A DNA stretch of 64,000 bases, taken from contig DEHC01000069.1 in the NCBI GenBank assembly GCA_002351705.1, forward strand, positions 1 to 64,000, given 5' to 3'. A program made the translations under genes and the position numbers. Shown one piece after another: positions 55,640-64,000 of the stretch (positions are counted from its first letter, which is position 1; each line of letters begins with the position of its first letter). The notes below the pieces were generated by a model, which did not search any database, had not been told where the DNA came from, and saw only the letters and a list, made by a program, of their open reading frames with translations. This stretch comes from Gammaproteobacteria bacterium UBA2810 (GTDB lineage: Bacteria > Pseudomonadota > Gammaproteobacteria > Enterobacterales > Succinivibrionaceae).

Positions 55640-57448
55640 TTAAAACAAAACCTGTGAAGCGGATGACGCTGATACGGCCGGCGAGAGTGCAGCGGCAGAA
55701 GAAGGGGCTGCCTTGGCGTGGCTGAAGACAAAATCCTCAAAGAGCTCGGCTGAGAGGGGATGGGAAAAATAGAATCCCTGGAGGCATTCGAGCGGAAGAC
55801 CGGAGAACTTTCTCAGATCATCGATGTTCTCGACGCCCTCCACGGTGATCCTCTTCGAGCAGGTCTGGGCATAGGTCATGAGTAGCCTGAGGAGCTCCGG
55901 AGCGTCCTCGCGGTTCCGGAGCCTTGAGATTATCGAGCGGTCGACGGTAACCTTGTCGAAGAGGTAGCCGTTGACAGCCCCGAGGAACGAGGCGCTTGAG
56001 CCGAAATTGTCGAGGCAGACCCTGATGCCGCTGTCGCGGGCAAGCTTGACCGCCCTGCTGAATTTCTCCGGCTGCGCCATGAACTCGCTTTCCGAAATCT
56101 CGATGATGAGCTTGCTCTCAGGATACTTCCTGGATTCCAGGAACTCCTTGAGGCGCTTCGCGAAATCATCCCTGAGGAAGAGATCGGCAGAGACATTGAC
56201 CGAGAGCTCGATGAAATGGCCGAGCGAGCCGGCAAGCTCGATGTTCCTTTCAACAGAATTCCTGATGACAAACTCGTCGAACGAGGCTATGAGGTGCAGC
56301 ATGCGCGCCTCGCTGAGGAAATCCCTCGGATAGAGCTCGCCGAGCTCGGGGTTCTTCCACCTGATGAGCGCCTCGCAGCCGAGCACCTTCCCGTCTCCCG
56401 AAGCAGAGAGCCTCGGCTGGTAGACAACAGCGATCTCTCCCCTCCCGAGGGCGGAACAGAGGCGGGAGGCGATTTTCCTCGATCTCTCCTGCGCTATCGA
56501 CATGTCGTTCGAGTATCTTACGGTCTTCCCGAAGCCGAGCTTCTTTGCCCTTCTCATGGCAAGCTCTGCAGTCGCGAGGAGCGACTGTACGGAGCCGGCA
56601 TCATCCGGATAGACACTGAGGCCGGTGGATGCGGTAAGGTGAACCGACATGTCATCTGCGGTGAAGGGCTCAGCGAATACCGAGCTTATCCGCTGCTGCA
56701 TGTCGCTGTTGTTCCACTGGTTCCTCTCCATCGGAAGGAAGATGCAGAAGACGTCGCCGCCCACCCTTCCGACATCCGCGCCGAGCGAGTGGCAGGCCCT
56801 GCCGAGCCTGAATGAGACGAGCCTGATGAACTCATCGCAGGTCCGGCTGCCGGCGCAGTCATTGATTGAGCGGAACGAGTCAACGCCTACCAGGGCCACG
56901 GCAAGGCAGCCGTCCCCCGTAATGCCGGTGATCATGTTCTGCATCCTGCCCACGATGCAGCTTCTGTTCGGAAGGCCGGTCAGCGCGTCGATGTTGCTCA
57001 TCTGCTCGAACCTGAGCTGCCTGAGCTTGCTGTCCGTGATGTCCCGGGCGACGCCGCCGCAGCCGTTGAAGAGCCCGTTTAGCGAGTGCCAGGGGAACTT
57101 CACGGTATGGAACCAGCAGTCGCCCTTCTCGTTCTCCTCATAGACATACTCCGAGTCGGTCTTCACCACGAACTCGTCATCGCGCTTATAGCCCTCGGCA
57201 AGGCCCCTCGGGGAGAGCTCCTGGTCGGTCTTGCCGAGAAGCTCCTCCTTCTTCTTGCCGTAGACCTCGGAGTAGGCCCGGTTGATTATGAAGAGCCTGA
57301 GCTTCTCGTCCTTGACCCACATCAGATCCTTCGAATGATCAATCAGCATTCTGTAGGCGCTGATGTACGCTCTCTGCCTTAAAAGGGCAACAAGCGAGGC
57401 GAACAGCGCAGCAAAAAGCAGCACAGCAACAACAACCGCTACAGACAT
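55640..57448 (-). CDS. PAS-GGDEF-EAL cyclic-di-GMP protein with altered motifs
   Basis: Membrane-anchored signalling protein of 602 residues: one N-terminal membrane helix (about 3-23), a PAS domain (about 30-150, with DLMWVKDEKLRLFIINRAY), a GGDEF domain and an EAL domain. The diguanylate cyclase motif reads GGDVF (230-234), so cyclase activity is doubtful. The EAL motif is intact (Glu359-Leu361), as are QGFYF and VEGVE, but the metal-binding DDFG is DNFG (480-483) and the SVNVS and EISES elements are non-canonical. It may be a weak phosphodiesterase or a sensor without catalysis. It is adjacent to flaG-fliD, but its own promoter separates it. Confidence 0.9.
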   Translation of the reverse strand: MSVAVVVAVLLFAALFASLVALLRQRAYISAYRMLIDHSKDLMWVKDEKLRLFIINRAYSEVYGKKKEELLGKTDQELSPRGLAEGYKRDDEFVVKTDSEYVYEENEKGDCWFHTVKFPWHSLNGLFNGCGGVARDITDSKLRQLRFEQMSNIDALTGLPNRSCIVGRMQNMITGITGDGCLAVALVGVDSFRSINDCAGSRTCDEFIRLVSFRLGRACHSLGADVGRVGGDVFCIFLPMERNQWNNSDMQQRISSVFAEPFTADDMSVHLTASTGLSVYPDDAGSVQSLLATAELAMRRAKKLGFGKTVRYSNDMSIAQERSRKIASRLCSALGRGEIAVVYQPRLSASGDGKVLGCEALIRWKNPELGELYPRDFLSEARMLHLIASFDEFVIRNSVERNIELAGSLGHFIELSVNVSADLFLRDDFAKRLKEFLESRKYPESKLIIEISESEFMAQPEKFSRAVKLARDSGIRVCLDNFGSSASFLGAVNGYLFDKVTVDRSIISRLRNREDAPELLRLLMTYAQTCSKRITVEGVENIDDLRKFSGLPLECLQGFYFSHPLSAELFEDFVFSHAKAAPSSAAALSPAVSASSASQVLF

Positions 57449-57721
57449 ATAGGATCCATCCAGCAGGAGGAGTCAAAAACCCGGAAATGAGCGGAAATGG
57501 AGGTACTGATTGATAAGGACAGCGCAAATCTGCTGCAGAACCTGAGAAAGCAGCCGACATTAGGCCTGGCATTCAGACAATCGCCCCCGCTCCGAAAACT
57601 CACCTCATTATATATACCAATCTGCCTGACCGACACAGGGAGAGATGATTTAATAGAACAATATCACAGTTTGAAAAAGCGTCTGACGCCGCAGGACGCG
57701 GCGCGGGAAAAGCACGGAAAG
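57449..57721. other. Leader and gap upstream of the GGDEF/EAL gene
   Basis: About 270 bases without a gene. They hold the extended -10 candidate below and a roughly 150-base leader. A CGCCGC/GCGGCG hairpin at 57687-57703 lies upstream of it. No c-di-GMP (GEMM) riboswitch pattern was seen. Confidence 0.5.
57607..57619 (-). promoter_or_regulatory. Candidate extended -10 promoter of the GGDEF/EAL gene
   Basis: Minus-strand TTGGTATATAAT contains TG one base before TATATA(AT), an extended -10. No recognisable -35 is needed or seen. It predicts a leader of about 150 bases. Confidence 0.45.
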
Positions 57722-57752
57722 AAAAAAAAGAAGGCCCGGAAACATCCGGGCC
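57722..57752 (-). terminator. Rho-independent terminator of groESL
   Basis: GGCCCGG/CCGGGCC (minus strand) with a six-base loop, followed by TTCTTTTTTTT, begins 42 bases after the groEL stop. Confidence 0.85.
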
Positions 57753-57794
57753 CTTATGGTGCTGTGGCAGATTGATTCTGCCCTCAGGCGGAAA

Positions 57795-59444
<1,650 letters not shown>

Positions 59445-59452
59445 TCAATCAA

Positions 59453-59746
59453 TCAGTCTTCAACCACTGCAAGAATGTCGTTCTCGGAAAGAATGAGAAC
59501 ATCTTCACCGTCGAGCTTCTCCTTCTTCATGGTGTAGCCCTCGTTGAATACCACGGTGTCGCCTTCCTTGACTGCTACCGGCACTACCTTGCCGTCATCA
59601 AGAGTGCGGCCGGGTCCTACTGCGACAACGGTTCCGCGGGTTGACTTCTTGACTGCGCTGCCGGTAAGGATAATTCCGCCGTCGGACTTCTCCTCAGTCT
59701 CGACGCGCTTAACGATAACACGATCACCAAGTGGACGAATCTTCAT
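59453..59746 (-). CDS. groES: Co-chaperonin GroES (Hsp10)
   Basis: Lid of the GroEL cage. The 97 residues show [45 protein letters not shown] with the mobile loop, and end in [15 protein letters not shown] is upstream. First gene of the groESL operon. Confidence 0.98.
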   Translation of the reverse strand: MKIRPLGDRVIVKRVETEEKSDGGIILTGSAVKKSTRGTVVAVGPGRTLDDGKVVPVAVKEGDTVVFNEGYTMKKEKLDGEDVLILSENDILAVVED

Positions 59747-59797
59747 TTTTATCTCCTAATAGACAAATCGCTGAGGCTGAACCTCATCTGCGCATGT

Positions 59798-59825
59798 ATA
59801 TGGGGCTGTCATGTTTCTTTTCAAG
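59798..59825 (-). promoter_or_regulatory. Sigma-32 heat-shock promoter of groESL
   Basis: CTTGAAA - 13 bases - CCCCATAT on the minus strand matches the RpoH consensus CTTGAAA-N11-16-CCCCATNT perfectly, about 45 bases before the groES ATG. No CIRCE element was seen. Confidence 0.92.
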
Positions 59826-60012
59826 TAAAAATTTTTCAAAAATATTAAATATTTTCAGGATGACAGATAAATTCATACAGCCGGCACTGCGGGCAGGTCT
59901 GCGGAATGAAGGGAATCTCAGGCAGAAAAGCTCATGAATTTCATATCCGTTCAATGAAGCGGATCTTGGTTTAGAATATGAACATTTAACGCTCACAGTT
60001 CCGGAGGCTCCG

Positions 60013-61800
60013 ATGCGCGCCGTCAGTTTAATCATTTCTGCAGTGATCTGCAGTCTTTCCCTCTCCATAAGCGCACTGGCTGATGATCTCGATGATCTTC
60101 TCGGCCTCGGAGGGACAGACAGCGCCGCAGGGAGCGTGCAGGGAGAGAGAAAATTCCCGCCGGTTGAAAAGGCCTTCAGGATGAGCGCGCACCAGGACGG
60201 CGGAATAATGGCGCTGCACTTCGACACCCTTGACGGCTTCTTCCTCTATAAGAGCAGGTTCAGCGCGAGGGCCGAGAACGCCGTCATAGGAAAGCCCGTG
60301 TTCCCGAAGGGCGTCATGCATGATGATCCGGACTTCGGGCATCAGGAGGTGTTCGAGCACTCCGCTGACATCATCGTCCCCGTTGAAAAGGCAGGCGATG
60401 ACGCGGTGCTCACCGTGAAGTACCAGGGATGCACGGAGGGCCTCTGCTACCCGCCTGTGACAAAGAAGATTCCTCTTGAGAGGACCGGAGACTCCGTGAC
60501 CGGGGGAGAGCCCGAGAAGAAGGCTGAAAGCGCATCGTCACAGCCGTCTGATGAGGATGGCACCGCCCGTGAGGGGTTCAGCCTCATCAATGAGGAGACC
60601 GACGCGATAAGGAACCGCGGCCTTGCCGGCATGGTGCTTCTCTTTCTCGTCCTGGGCTTCGGCCTTGCCTTCACCCCCTGCGTCTTCCCCATGTACCCGA
60701 TCCTCACGACCATAGTGCTCGGGAGCACGAAGCAGAAGAGCGCGGGGGCGTTCGCCCTTGCGATGAGCTACGTGCAGGGAATGGCCGTGACCTATACCAT
60801 ACTCGGCATACTCATCTCGCTTGCAGGCGCCAGGATCCACTCGTTCCTGCAGCAGCCCCTGGTTCTCGGGATCTTCTCGGTCATCTTCATTGTCCTCGCG
60901 CTCTCGATGTTCGGCTTCTTCAGCCTCGCCCTTCCCTCCTCGTTCACCTCAAGGATGCAGAAGATCGCTGACGCGCAGAAGTCGGGAAGCTTTATCGGTG
61001 CGTTCGTCCTCGGAACCATCTCAGCGCTCGTCTGCTCGCCCTGCACCACTGCCCCGCTCTCCGGCGTCCTCCTTTACCTTGCCGAGAGGGGTGATCCGCT
61101 GAGAGGCGCTGCCGCCCTCTATGCGCTCGGCTTCGGCATGGGCATCCCGATGCTCCTCATCGGATCGTTCGGGAGGAAAATCCTTCCGAAGAGCGGCAAA
61201 TGGCTCGGACATGTCGAGTACGTGTTCGGCTGGCTGATGCTCCTCGTGCCCGCAGTTCTTCTCGGAAGGGTCAACGCGTTCCTGGGTTCGGTCATCTTCT
61301 GGACAGTCGCGGCAACCGGCATAATCATGACGCTCTCAAGGTTCATCATGCCCGGCATAAGGCGGAGGTTCCAGGCACTCCTTGCCCTTGCGGCCGGCGC
61401 CGTAACGGCGAGCGTCCTGGTAATCGCCCTTCCGCAGGAGGCCGCCGGCAAGGATGCCATTACAAGCGAGGCGGAGCTTGAGGCATTCTTAAGAGGTGCC
61501 GACGGAAAGACCGTCATGATCGACTTCTATGCGGACTGGTGCGTGAGCTGCAAGGAGTATGACGTTAATGTCTTTGCAAGGGATGATGTGAAGAAGGCAA
61601 TGGAGGGAATCAGGATCGTGAGGGTCGACCTTACGGATTTCTCCGGAAAGGCTGACGAGATCACCTCGCGCTGGAACATAAAGGGGCTCCCGACCATCGT
61701 GTTCACCCACGGGAGCAGCGAGGCCTTCAGAATCGAGGGATATCTCGGGAGCGGTAAGTTCCTTGAGAGGCTCCGCTCGGAGAACGTGATTCTCCAGTGA
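60013..61800 (+). CDS. dsbD: Thiol:disulfide interchange protein DsbD
   Basis: Carries electrons from cytoplasmic thioredoxin to periplasmic DsbC, DsbG and CcmG. All three parts are present in 595 residues: a signal peptide (1-23), the N-terminal DsbD-alpha domain with Cys140 and Cys145 (GCTEGLCYPP), eight membrane segments (about 200-430) containing the redox cysteines Cys223 (TPCVFP) and Cys344 (SPCTTAP), and a C-terminal thioredoxin domain with CVSC (510-513). GGAGG stands 5 bases before the ATG. A TAGAAT box at 59972-59977 is a possible promoter. It stands alone, divergent from groESL. Confidence 0.97.
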   Translation: MRAVSLIISAVICSLSLSISALADDLDDLLGLGGTDSAAGSVQGERKFPPVEKAFRMSAHQDGGIMALHFDTLDGFFLYKSRFSARAENAVIGKPVFPKGVMHDDPDFGHQEVFEHSADIIVPVEKAGDDAVLTVKYQGCTEGLCYPPVTKKIPLERTGDSVTGGEPEKKAESASSQPSDEDGTAREGFSLINEETDAIRNRGLAGMVLLFLVLGFGLAFTPCVFPMYPILTTIVLGSTKQKSAGAFALAMSYVQGMAVTYTILGILISLAGARIHSFLQQPLVLGIFSVIFIVLALSMFGFFSLALPSSFTSRMQKIADAQKSGSFIGAFVLGTISALVCSPCTTAPLSGVLLYLAERGDPLRGAAALYALGFGMGIPMLLIGSFGRKILPKSGKWLGHVEYVFGWLMLLVPAVLLGRVNAFLGSVIFWTVAATGIIMTLSRFIMPGIRRRFQALLALAAGAVTASVLVIALPQEAAGKDAITSEAELEAFLRGADGKTVMIDFYADWCVSCKEYDVNVFARDDVKKAMEGIRIVRVDLTDFSGKADEITSRWNIKGLPTIVFTHGSSEAFRIEGYLGSGKFLERLRSENVILQ

Positions 61801-61805
61801 CAGTC

Positions 61806-61845
61806 ATGCCCGGACCGATGATTCGTCTGCCGGCCGGGCATTTTC
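61806..61845 (+). terminator. Terminator after dsbD
   Basis: The arms ATGCCCGG (61806-61813) and CCGGGCAT (61834-61841), 20 bases apart with some inner pairing, are followed by TTTCATTG. It lies directly after the dsbD stop. Confidence 0.6.
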
Positions 61846-62004
61846 ATTGTTCTATCCGAAAAAAGTTTCTTTGGTGAAGTCCCTGCAGTCATCCGAGACT
61901 CATCGTTGCAATCTCCTGTGCATTCGCTTCGGTATGCGTGGGCAAGCATACGCAGAATTCCGGTTTTATTCACCTGACGTAACTTCCGGACCAATACCGC
62001 CAAT

Positions 62005-62030
62005 ATAAAAGGACCGGCCTGAGCCAGTCC
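62005..62030 (-). terminator. Terminator of the 62 kb RNA candidate
   Basis: GGACTGGC/GCCGGTCC (minus strand, one mismatch in eight) with a four-base loop is followed by TTTTATATT. No protein gene on this strand ends nearby, so it points to a non-coding transcript. Confidence 0.55.
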
Positions 62031-62210
62031 CTCTGTATTTCAGCAAGCCAGGAGAATTTCCTGCCCAGTGGCCGAAGCCACTGCCTTCGGAGTGCACTGT
62101 ATCCTGCTCTCGTCTTAAGACAGGTGTCCGCCGGGCTGTTGCTTACAGCCAGAGCTGTCGCTCCCGAAATATCACTGTCCTGCGCCTCTATGGCACGAAA
62201 TATCTGATGA
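62007..62210 (-). ncRNA. Structured non-coding RNA candidate, about 200 nt
   Basis: This unit has a promoter (62217-62245), several perfect hairpins and a terminator in the right order on the minus strand. Hairpins include GGCTGT/ACAGCC, CAGTGGC-UUCG-GCCACTG (62066-62083, a stable cUUCGg tetraloop) and CAGGA/TCCTG. The RNA carries several GGA triplets, three in the form GCAGGA, which may recall CsrA-binding sponges but not in clear loop position. It does not match RNase P, tmRNA, 6S or SRP RNA features that I can recall. Confidence 0.4.
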
Positions 62211-62216
62211 GCCATC

Positions 62217-62245
62217 TTAATAGGGGAAAGTCAGCAGGAAGGCAA
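62217..62245 (-). promoter_or_regulatory. Candidate promoter of the 62 kb RNA
   Basis: TTGCCT and TATTAA on the minus strand are separated by exactly 17 bases; each hexamer matches the sigma-70 consensus at four of six positions. Confidence 0.4.
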
Positions 62246-62271
62246 GCGAATTGCTTACATGATTCGGAGTG

Positions 62272-62315
62272 ACAAAAAGCCCCGGCACCGGAGAAACTCG
62301 CAGATGCCGGGGCTT
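62272..62315 (-). terminator. Rho-independent terminator after the SNF symporter gene
   Basis: An 11-bp perfect stem AAGCCCCGGCA/TGCCGGGGCTT (arms 62305-62315 and 62277-62287 on the minus strand) is followed by TTTGTC, 26 bases after the stop. Confidence 0.8.
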
Positions 62316-62340
62316 ATTTCAATATCTTTCAGAGATGATA

Positions 62341-63750
62341 TCAGTCAAGGAATGCGGCGATCATGATCCAGGCGATGATGATCGGGGCAATGAACCTCAG
62401 GATGAATACCAGGGGCTTATAGAGCCACGCAGTGCCGCTGCAGTTGCCGCCGCTTGTAAGCTCGCGCATGAGGGTGTCCCTGTTCATCTTCCAACCGACG
62501 AATATCGAAATGAAGATTCCGGTAATCGGAAGCATCAGCTGGGCGGTTACAAAATCGAACAGATCGAAGATGTTCATGCCGGCAACCTTGATGTCGCCGA
62601 GGTAAGGGCCCATGGACAGAGAGCAGATGACGCCGAGGATCACGCAGAGGATTGAGACGATCCACGCGGACTTCGTCCTGCTGAAGCCCCAGTGCTCGGA
62701 GACGTAGGAGGTTATTACCTCGTGGAGCGATACCGTCGAGGTGACAGTCGCTATGACAAGGAGCAGATAGAAGAGGCAGGACACCAGCCAGGAGAGTACC
62801 GGCACTCCGGCAAGGGCCGAATCAAAGACATTGGGGAGAGCGATGAACACGAGCTTCGCGCCTGAGTCAGGCTCAAGCCCCGGGACGGAGAATACCGCCG
62901 GGAAAATGACGATGCCGGCAAGGACTGCTGCGAGGGTATCCATGGCGCCGACTGATACGGCGGTCTTGGCGAGGTTCGCGTCTGCCCTGAAGTACGATGC
63001 GTAGGTGCAGATGCAGCCCATGGCAAGCGAGAACGAGTAGAAGCACTGCGCGAGGGCCGAGCGCACGACCTTGGCGTCAATCTTGTCAAAATCAGGCGCA
63101 AACAGGAACTCCATGCCCTTTCTGAATCCCGGCATGGTGAACGAGCAGCCGCAGAGGAAGAGCATGATGATGAAGAGGAGAGGCATCATGAGCTTCGAGA
63201 AGCGCTCGATTCCTTTCTTGACGCCAGCGGTGATTACCACATGGGTGAATGCCATAAAGAGGACCAGGCAGACAATCGGCTTCCATGGATTTGACACGAA
63301 CGCGCCGAAGCTTTCGGCAAAGACGTTGCTGCCGTCTGCCGCAGTCTGCGATGACATCGAGACGAAGCTGCCGGCGGCGGCCTCGCCTAGATAGAAGAGC
63401 GTCCAGCCTGCGACCACGTTGTAGTAGCCAAGTATCAGGAAAGCGGTAAGCGTGCTCGCGAGGCCGATGAACTTCCAGCTGGTCTTCGGCGCGAGAATCG
63501 CATAGGCATTGCCGGTGCTCGAGCGTGCTGCGCGGCCTACGGTGAACTCTGCGATCATAAGCGGCAGGCCGAATACCAGGATGCAGATCAGATAGACAAG
63601 GAGAAAGGCCGATCCGCCGTACTCGCCGGTCTCAGTGGGGAATCTCCAGATGTTGCCGAGGCCGATTGCGGATCCTGCGGCAGCGAGTACGAGGCCGAGC
63701 TTCGTGCTGAAGCCGCCGCGTGAGCCCTGTTGTTCTGTTTCAGTAGTCAT
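62341..63750 (-). CDS. Sodium-dependent transporter, SNF/SLC6 (LeuT) family
   Basis: Inner-membrane secondary transporter driven by sodium. The 469 residues have about 11-12 membrane segments. TM1 carries the family signature AAAGSAIGLGNIWRFP (unwound sodium/substrate region), followed by NGGSAF-like YGGSAFLLVYLI. TM6 and TM8 regions (SFSLAMGCICTYASYF and TVTSTVSLHEVITSYV) fit the fold. Substrate cannot be read from sequence; tryptophan, tyrosine, leucine or related amino acids are all possible. It is monocistronic, between its own promoter and terminator. Confidence 0.92.
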   Translation of the reverse strand: MTTETEQQGSRGGFSTKLGLVLAAAGSAIGLGNIWRFPTETGEYGGSAFLLVYLICILVFGLPLMIAEFTVGRAARSSTGNAYAILAPKTSWKFIGLASTLTAFLILGYYNVVAGWTLFYLGEAAAGSFVSMSSQTAADGSNVFAESFGAFVSNPWKPIVCLVLFMAFTHVVITAGVKKGIERFSKLMMPLLFIIMLFLCGCSFTMPGFRKGMEFLFAPDFDKIDAKVVRSALAQCFYSFSLAMGCICTYASYFRADANLAKTAVSVGAMDTLAAVLAGIVIFPAVFSVPGLEPDSGAKLVFIALPNVFDSALAGVPVLSWLVSCLFYLLLVIATVTSTVSLHEVITSYVSEHWGFSRTKSAWIVSILCVILGVICSLSMGPYLGDIKVAGMNIFDLFDFVTAQLMLPITGIFISIFVGWKMNRDTLMRELTSGGNCSGTAWLYKPLVFILRFIAPIIIAWIMIAAFLD

Positions 63751-63784
63751 GGCATTACCTGAATTTCAAAAAAAGATCGGTTGG

Positions 63785-63793
63785 ATTATAGCA
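63785..63793 (-). promoter_or_regulatory. Extended -10 promoter of the SNF symporter gene
   Basis: TGCTATAAT on the minus strand is a perfect extended -10, about 35 bases before the ATG. No convincing -35 lies at 16-18 bases. Confidence 0.6.
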
Positions 63794-63831
63794 GACTGGC
63801 AGATACTCACCTGAATTGAACGTGACCGGCG

Positions 63832-64000
63832 TCACTCACCGGAGCAAACTGGAAGTGAGAGCATGAACACGCTGCCGGCGCCTTCCTTGGACTCCATGCG
63901 GATACTGCCGCCTGCCGCGGAGACAGTCTCAGCGACTATGGCAAGCCCGAGGCCGCTTCCTGTATCCTTTGTGGTAAAGAACGGCTCGGTGCATCTTCCG
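63832..64000 (-). CDS. Sensor histidine kinase, C-terminal fragment (cut by window end)
   Basis: The last 56 codons of a gene that begins beyond the window. They encode the end of a HATPase domain: the F box EPFFTTK, the G2 box GSGLGLAIV, and the closing AGGSIRMESKEGAGSVFMLSLP, with the stop at 63832-63834. The form is that of NtrB/FlrB/PilS/PgtB-type kinases that often control sigma-54 genes, but the family cannot be settled from the fragment. Confidence 0.85.
   Translation of the reverse strand, partial: GRCTEPFFTTKDTGSGLGLAIVAETVSAAGGSIRMESKEGAGSVFMLSLPVCSGE

Larger units (their letters stand above)
61846..62271. other. Gap between dsbD and the symporter, containing an RNA candidate
   Basis: No credible protein gene lies in these 426 bases. 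An 81-codon minus-strand frame (61970-62215) runs through the terminator described below and has no ribosome site. The stretch is rich in hairpins; the minus-strand half is described as an ncRNA candidate. The left third (61846-61990) holds only a short GTATGC/GCATAC inverted repeat. Confidence 0.6.

Noticed and set aside
57449..57600. Possible c-di-GMP (GEMM) riboswitch in the GGDEF/EAL leader
   Set aside because: No conserved GEMM core sequence or paired receptor helix was found.
61970..62215. 81-codon minus-strand frame MAHQIFRAIEAQ... between dsbD and the symporter
   Set aside because: It lacks a ribosome site, begins inside the predicted -10/start region and reads through a good terminator hairpin; no protein family is recognisable. 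RNA structure explains the region better.

Overview
The window looks like a chromosome segment of a motile, piliated gammaproteobacterium. The evidence is gene order: hfq-hflX-hflK-hflC-purA, pilM/N-O-P-Q-aroK-aroB-damX, nusB-thiL, a sigma-32 type groESL promoter, and a polar-type fliEFGHIJ / fliKLMNOPQR-flhB flagellar cluster with sigma-54 promoters. Frequent AGG/AGA arginine codons and the lineage mix suggest Aeromonadales/Succinivibrionaceae, but that placement is an inference. No transposase, prophage, CRISPR array, tRNA or rRNA was recognised. Almost every gene is a core housekeeping or surface-appendage gene.

Layout. 1-5.5 kb (minus): hfq, hflX, hflK, hflC, purA, ending in a terminator. 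5.7-8.8 kb (plus): an ABC-F ATPase (YheS type) and rlmJ. 8.8-18.1 kb (minus): a minor-pilin operon (FimT/U type, pilV, pilW, pilX, pilE, and a very large pilY1) with a CRP/Vfr-like site upstream. 18.3-32.5 kb (minus): two flagellar basal-body operons, fliEFGHIJ and fliKLMNOPQR-flhB, each preceded by a near-perfect -24/-12 promoter. 32.5-34.0 kb (minus): two unrecognised secreted/membrane proteins with a palindrome at their predicted promoter. 34.2-38.7 kb: an FkpA/Mip-type lipoprotein prolyl isomerase (minus), then ribE, ribH, nusB and thiL (plus). 38.7-43.9 kb (minus): gph-rpe and aroK-aroB-damX. 44.1-49.1 kb (minus): the type IV pilus alignment complex, in which PilM and PilN are one polypeptide. 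49.7-52.4 kb (plus): penicillin-binding protein 1A. 52.6-55.5 kb (minus): flaG-fliD-fliS and a FliT-like gene behind a sigma-28 promoter. 55.6-57.4 kb (minus): a PAS-GGDEF-EAL protein with altered motifs. 57.8-59.7 kb (minus): groES-groEL. 60.0-61.8 kb (plus): dsbD. 62.3-63.75 kb (minus): an SNF-family sodium symporter. The window ends inside a sensor histidine kinase (minus).

How it fits together. Two surface machines dominate. The flagellar genes show a hierarchy readable from DNA: sigma-54 for the basal body and export apparatus, sigma-28 for the filament cap and chaperones. The pilus genes split into a minor-pilin/adhesin operon and the PilMN-O-P-Q envelope complex. The degenerate c-di-GMP protein beside the filament-cap operon could link the two lifestyles.

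The items most worth a second look are the PilM-PilN fusion, a promoter-to-terminator structured non-coding RNA candidate near 62.0-62.2 kb, the unknown secreted pair next to fliE, the NusB protein with a long arginine-rich tail, and the oversized PilY1 with two RGD motifs.
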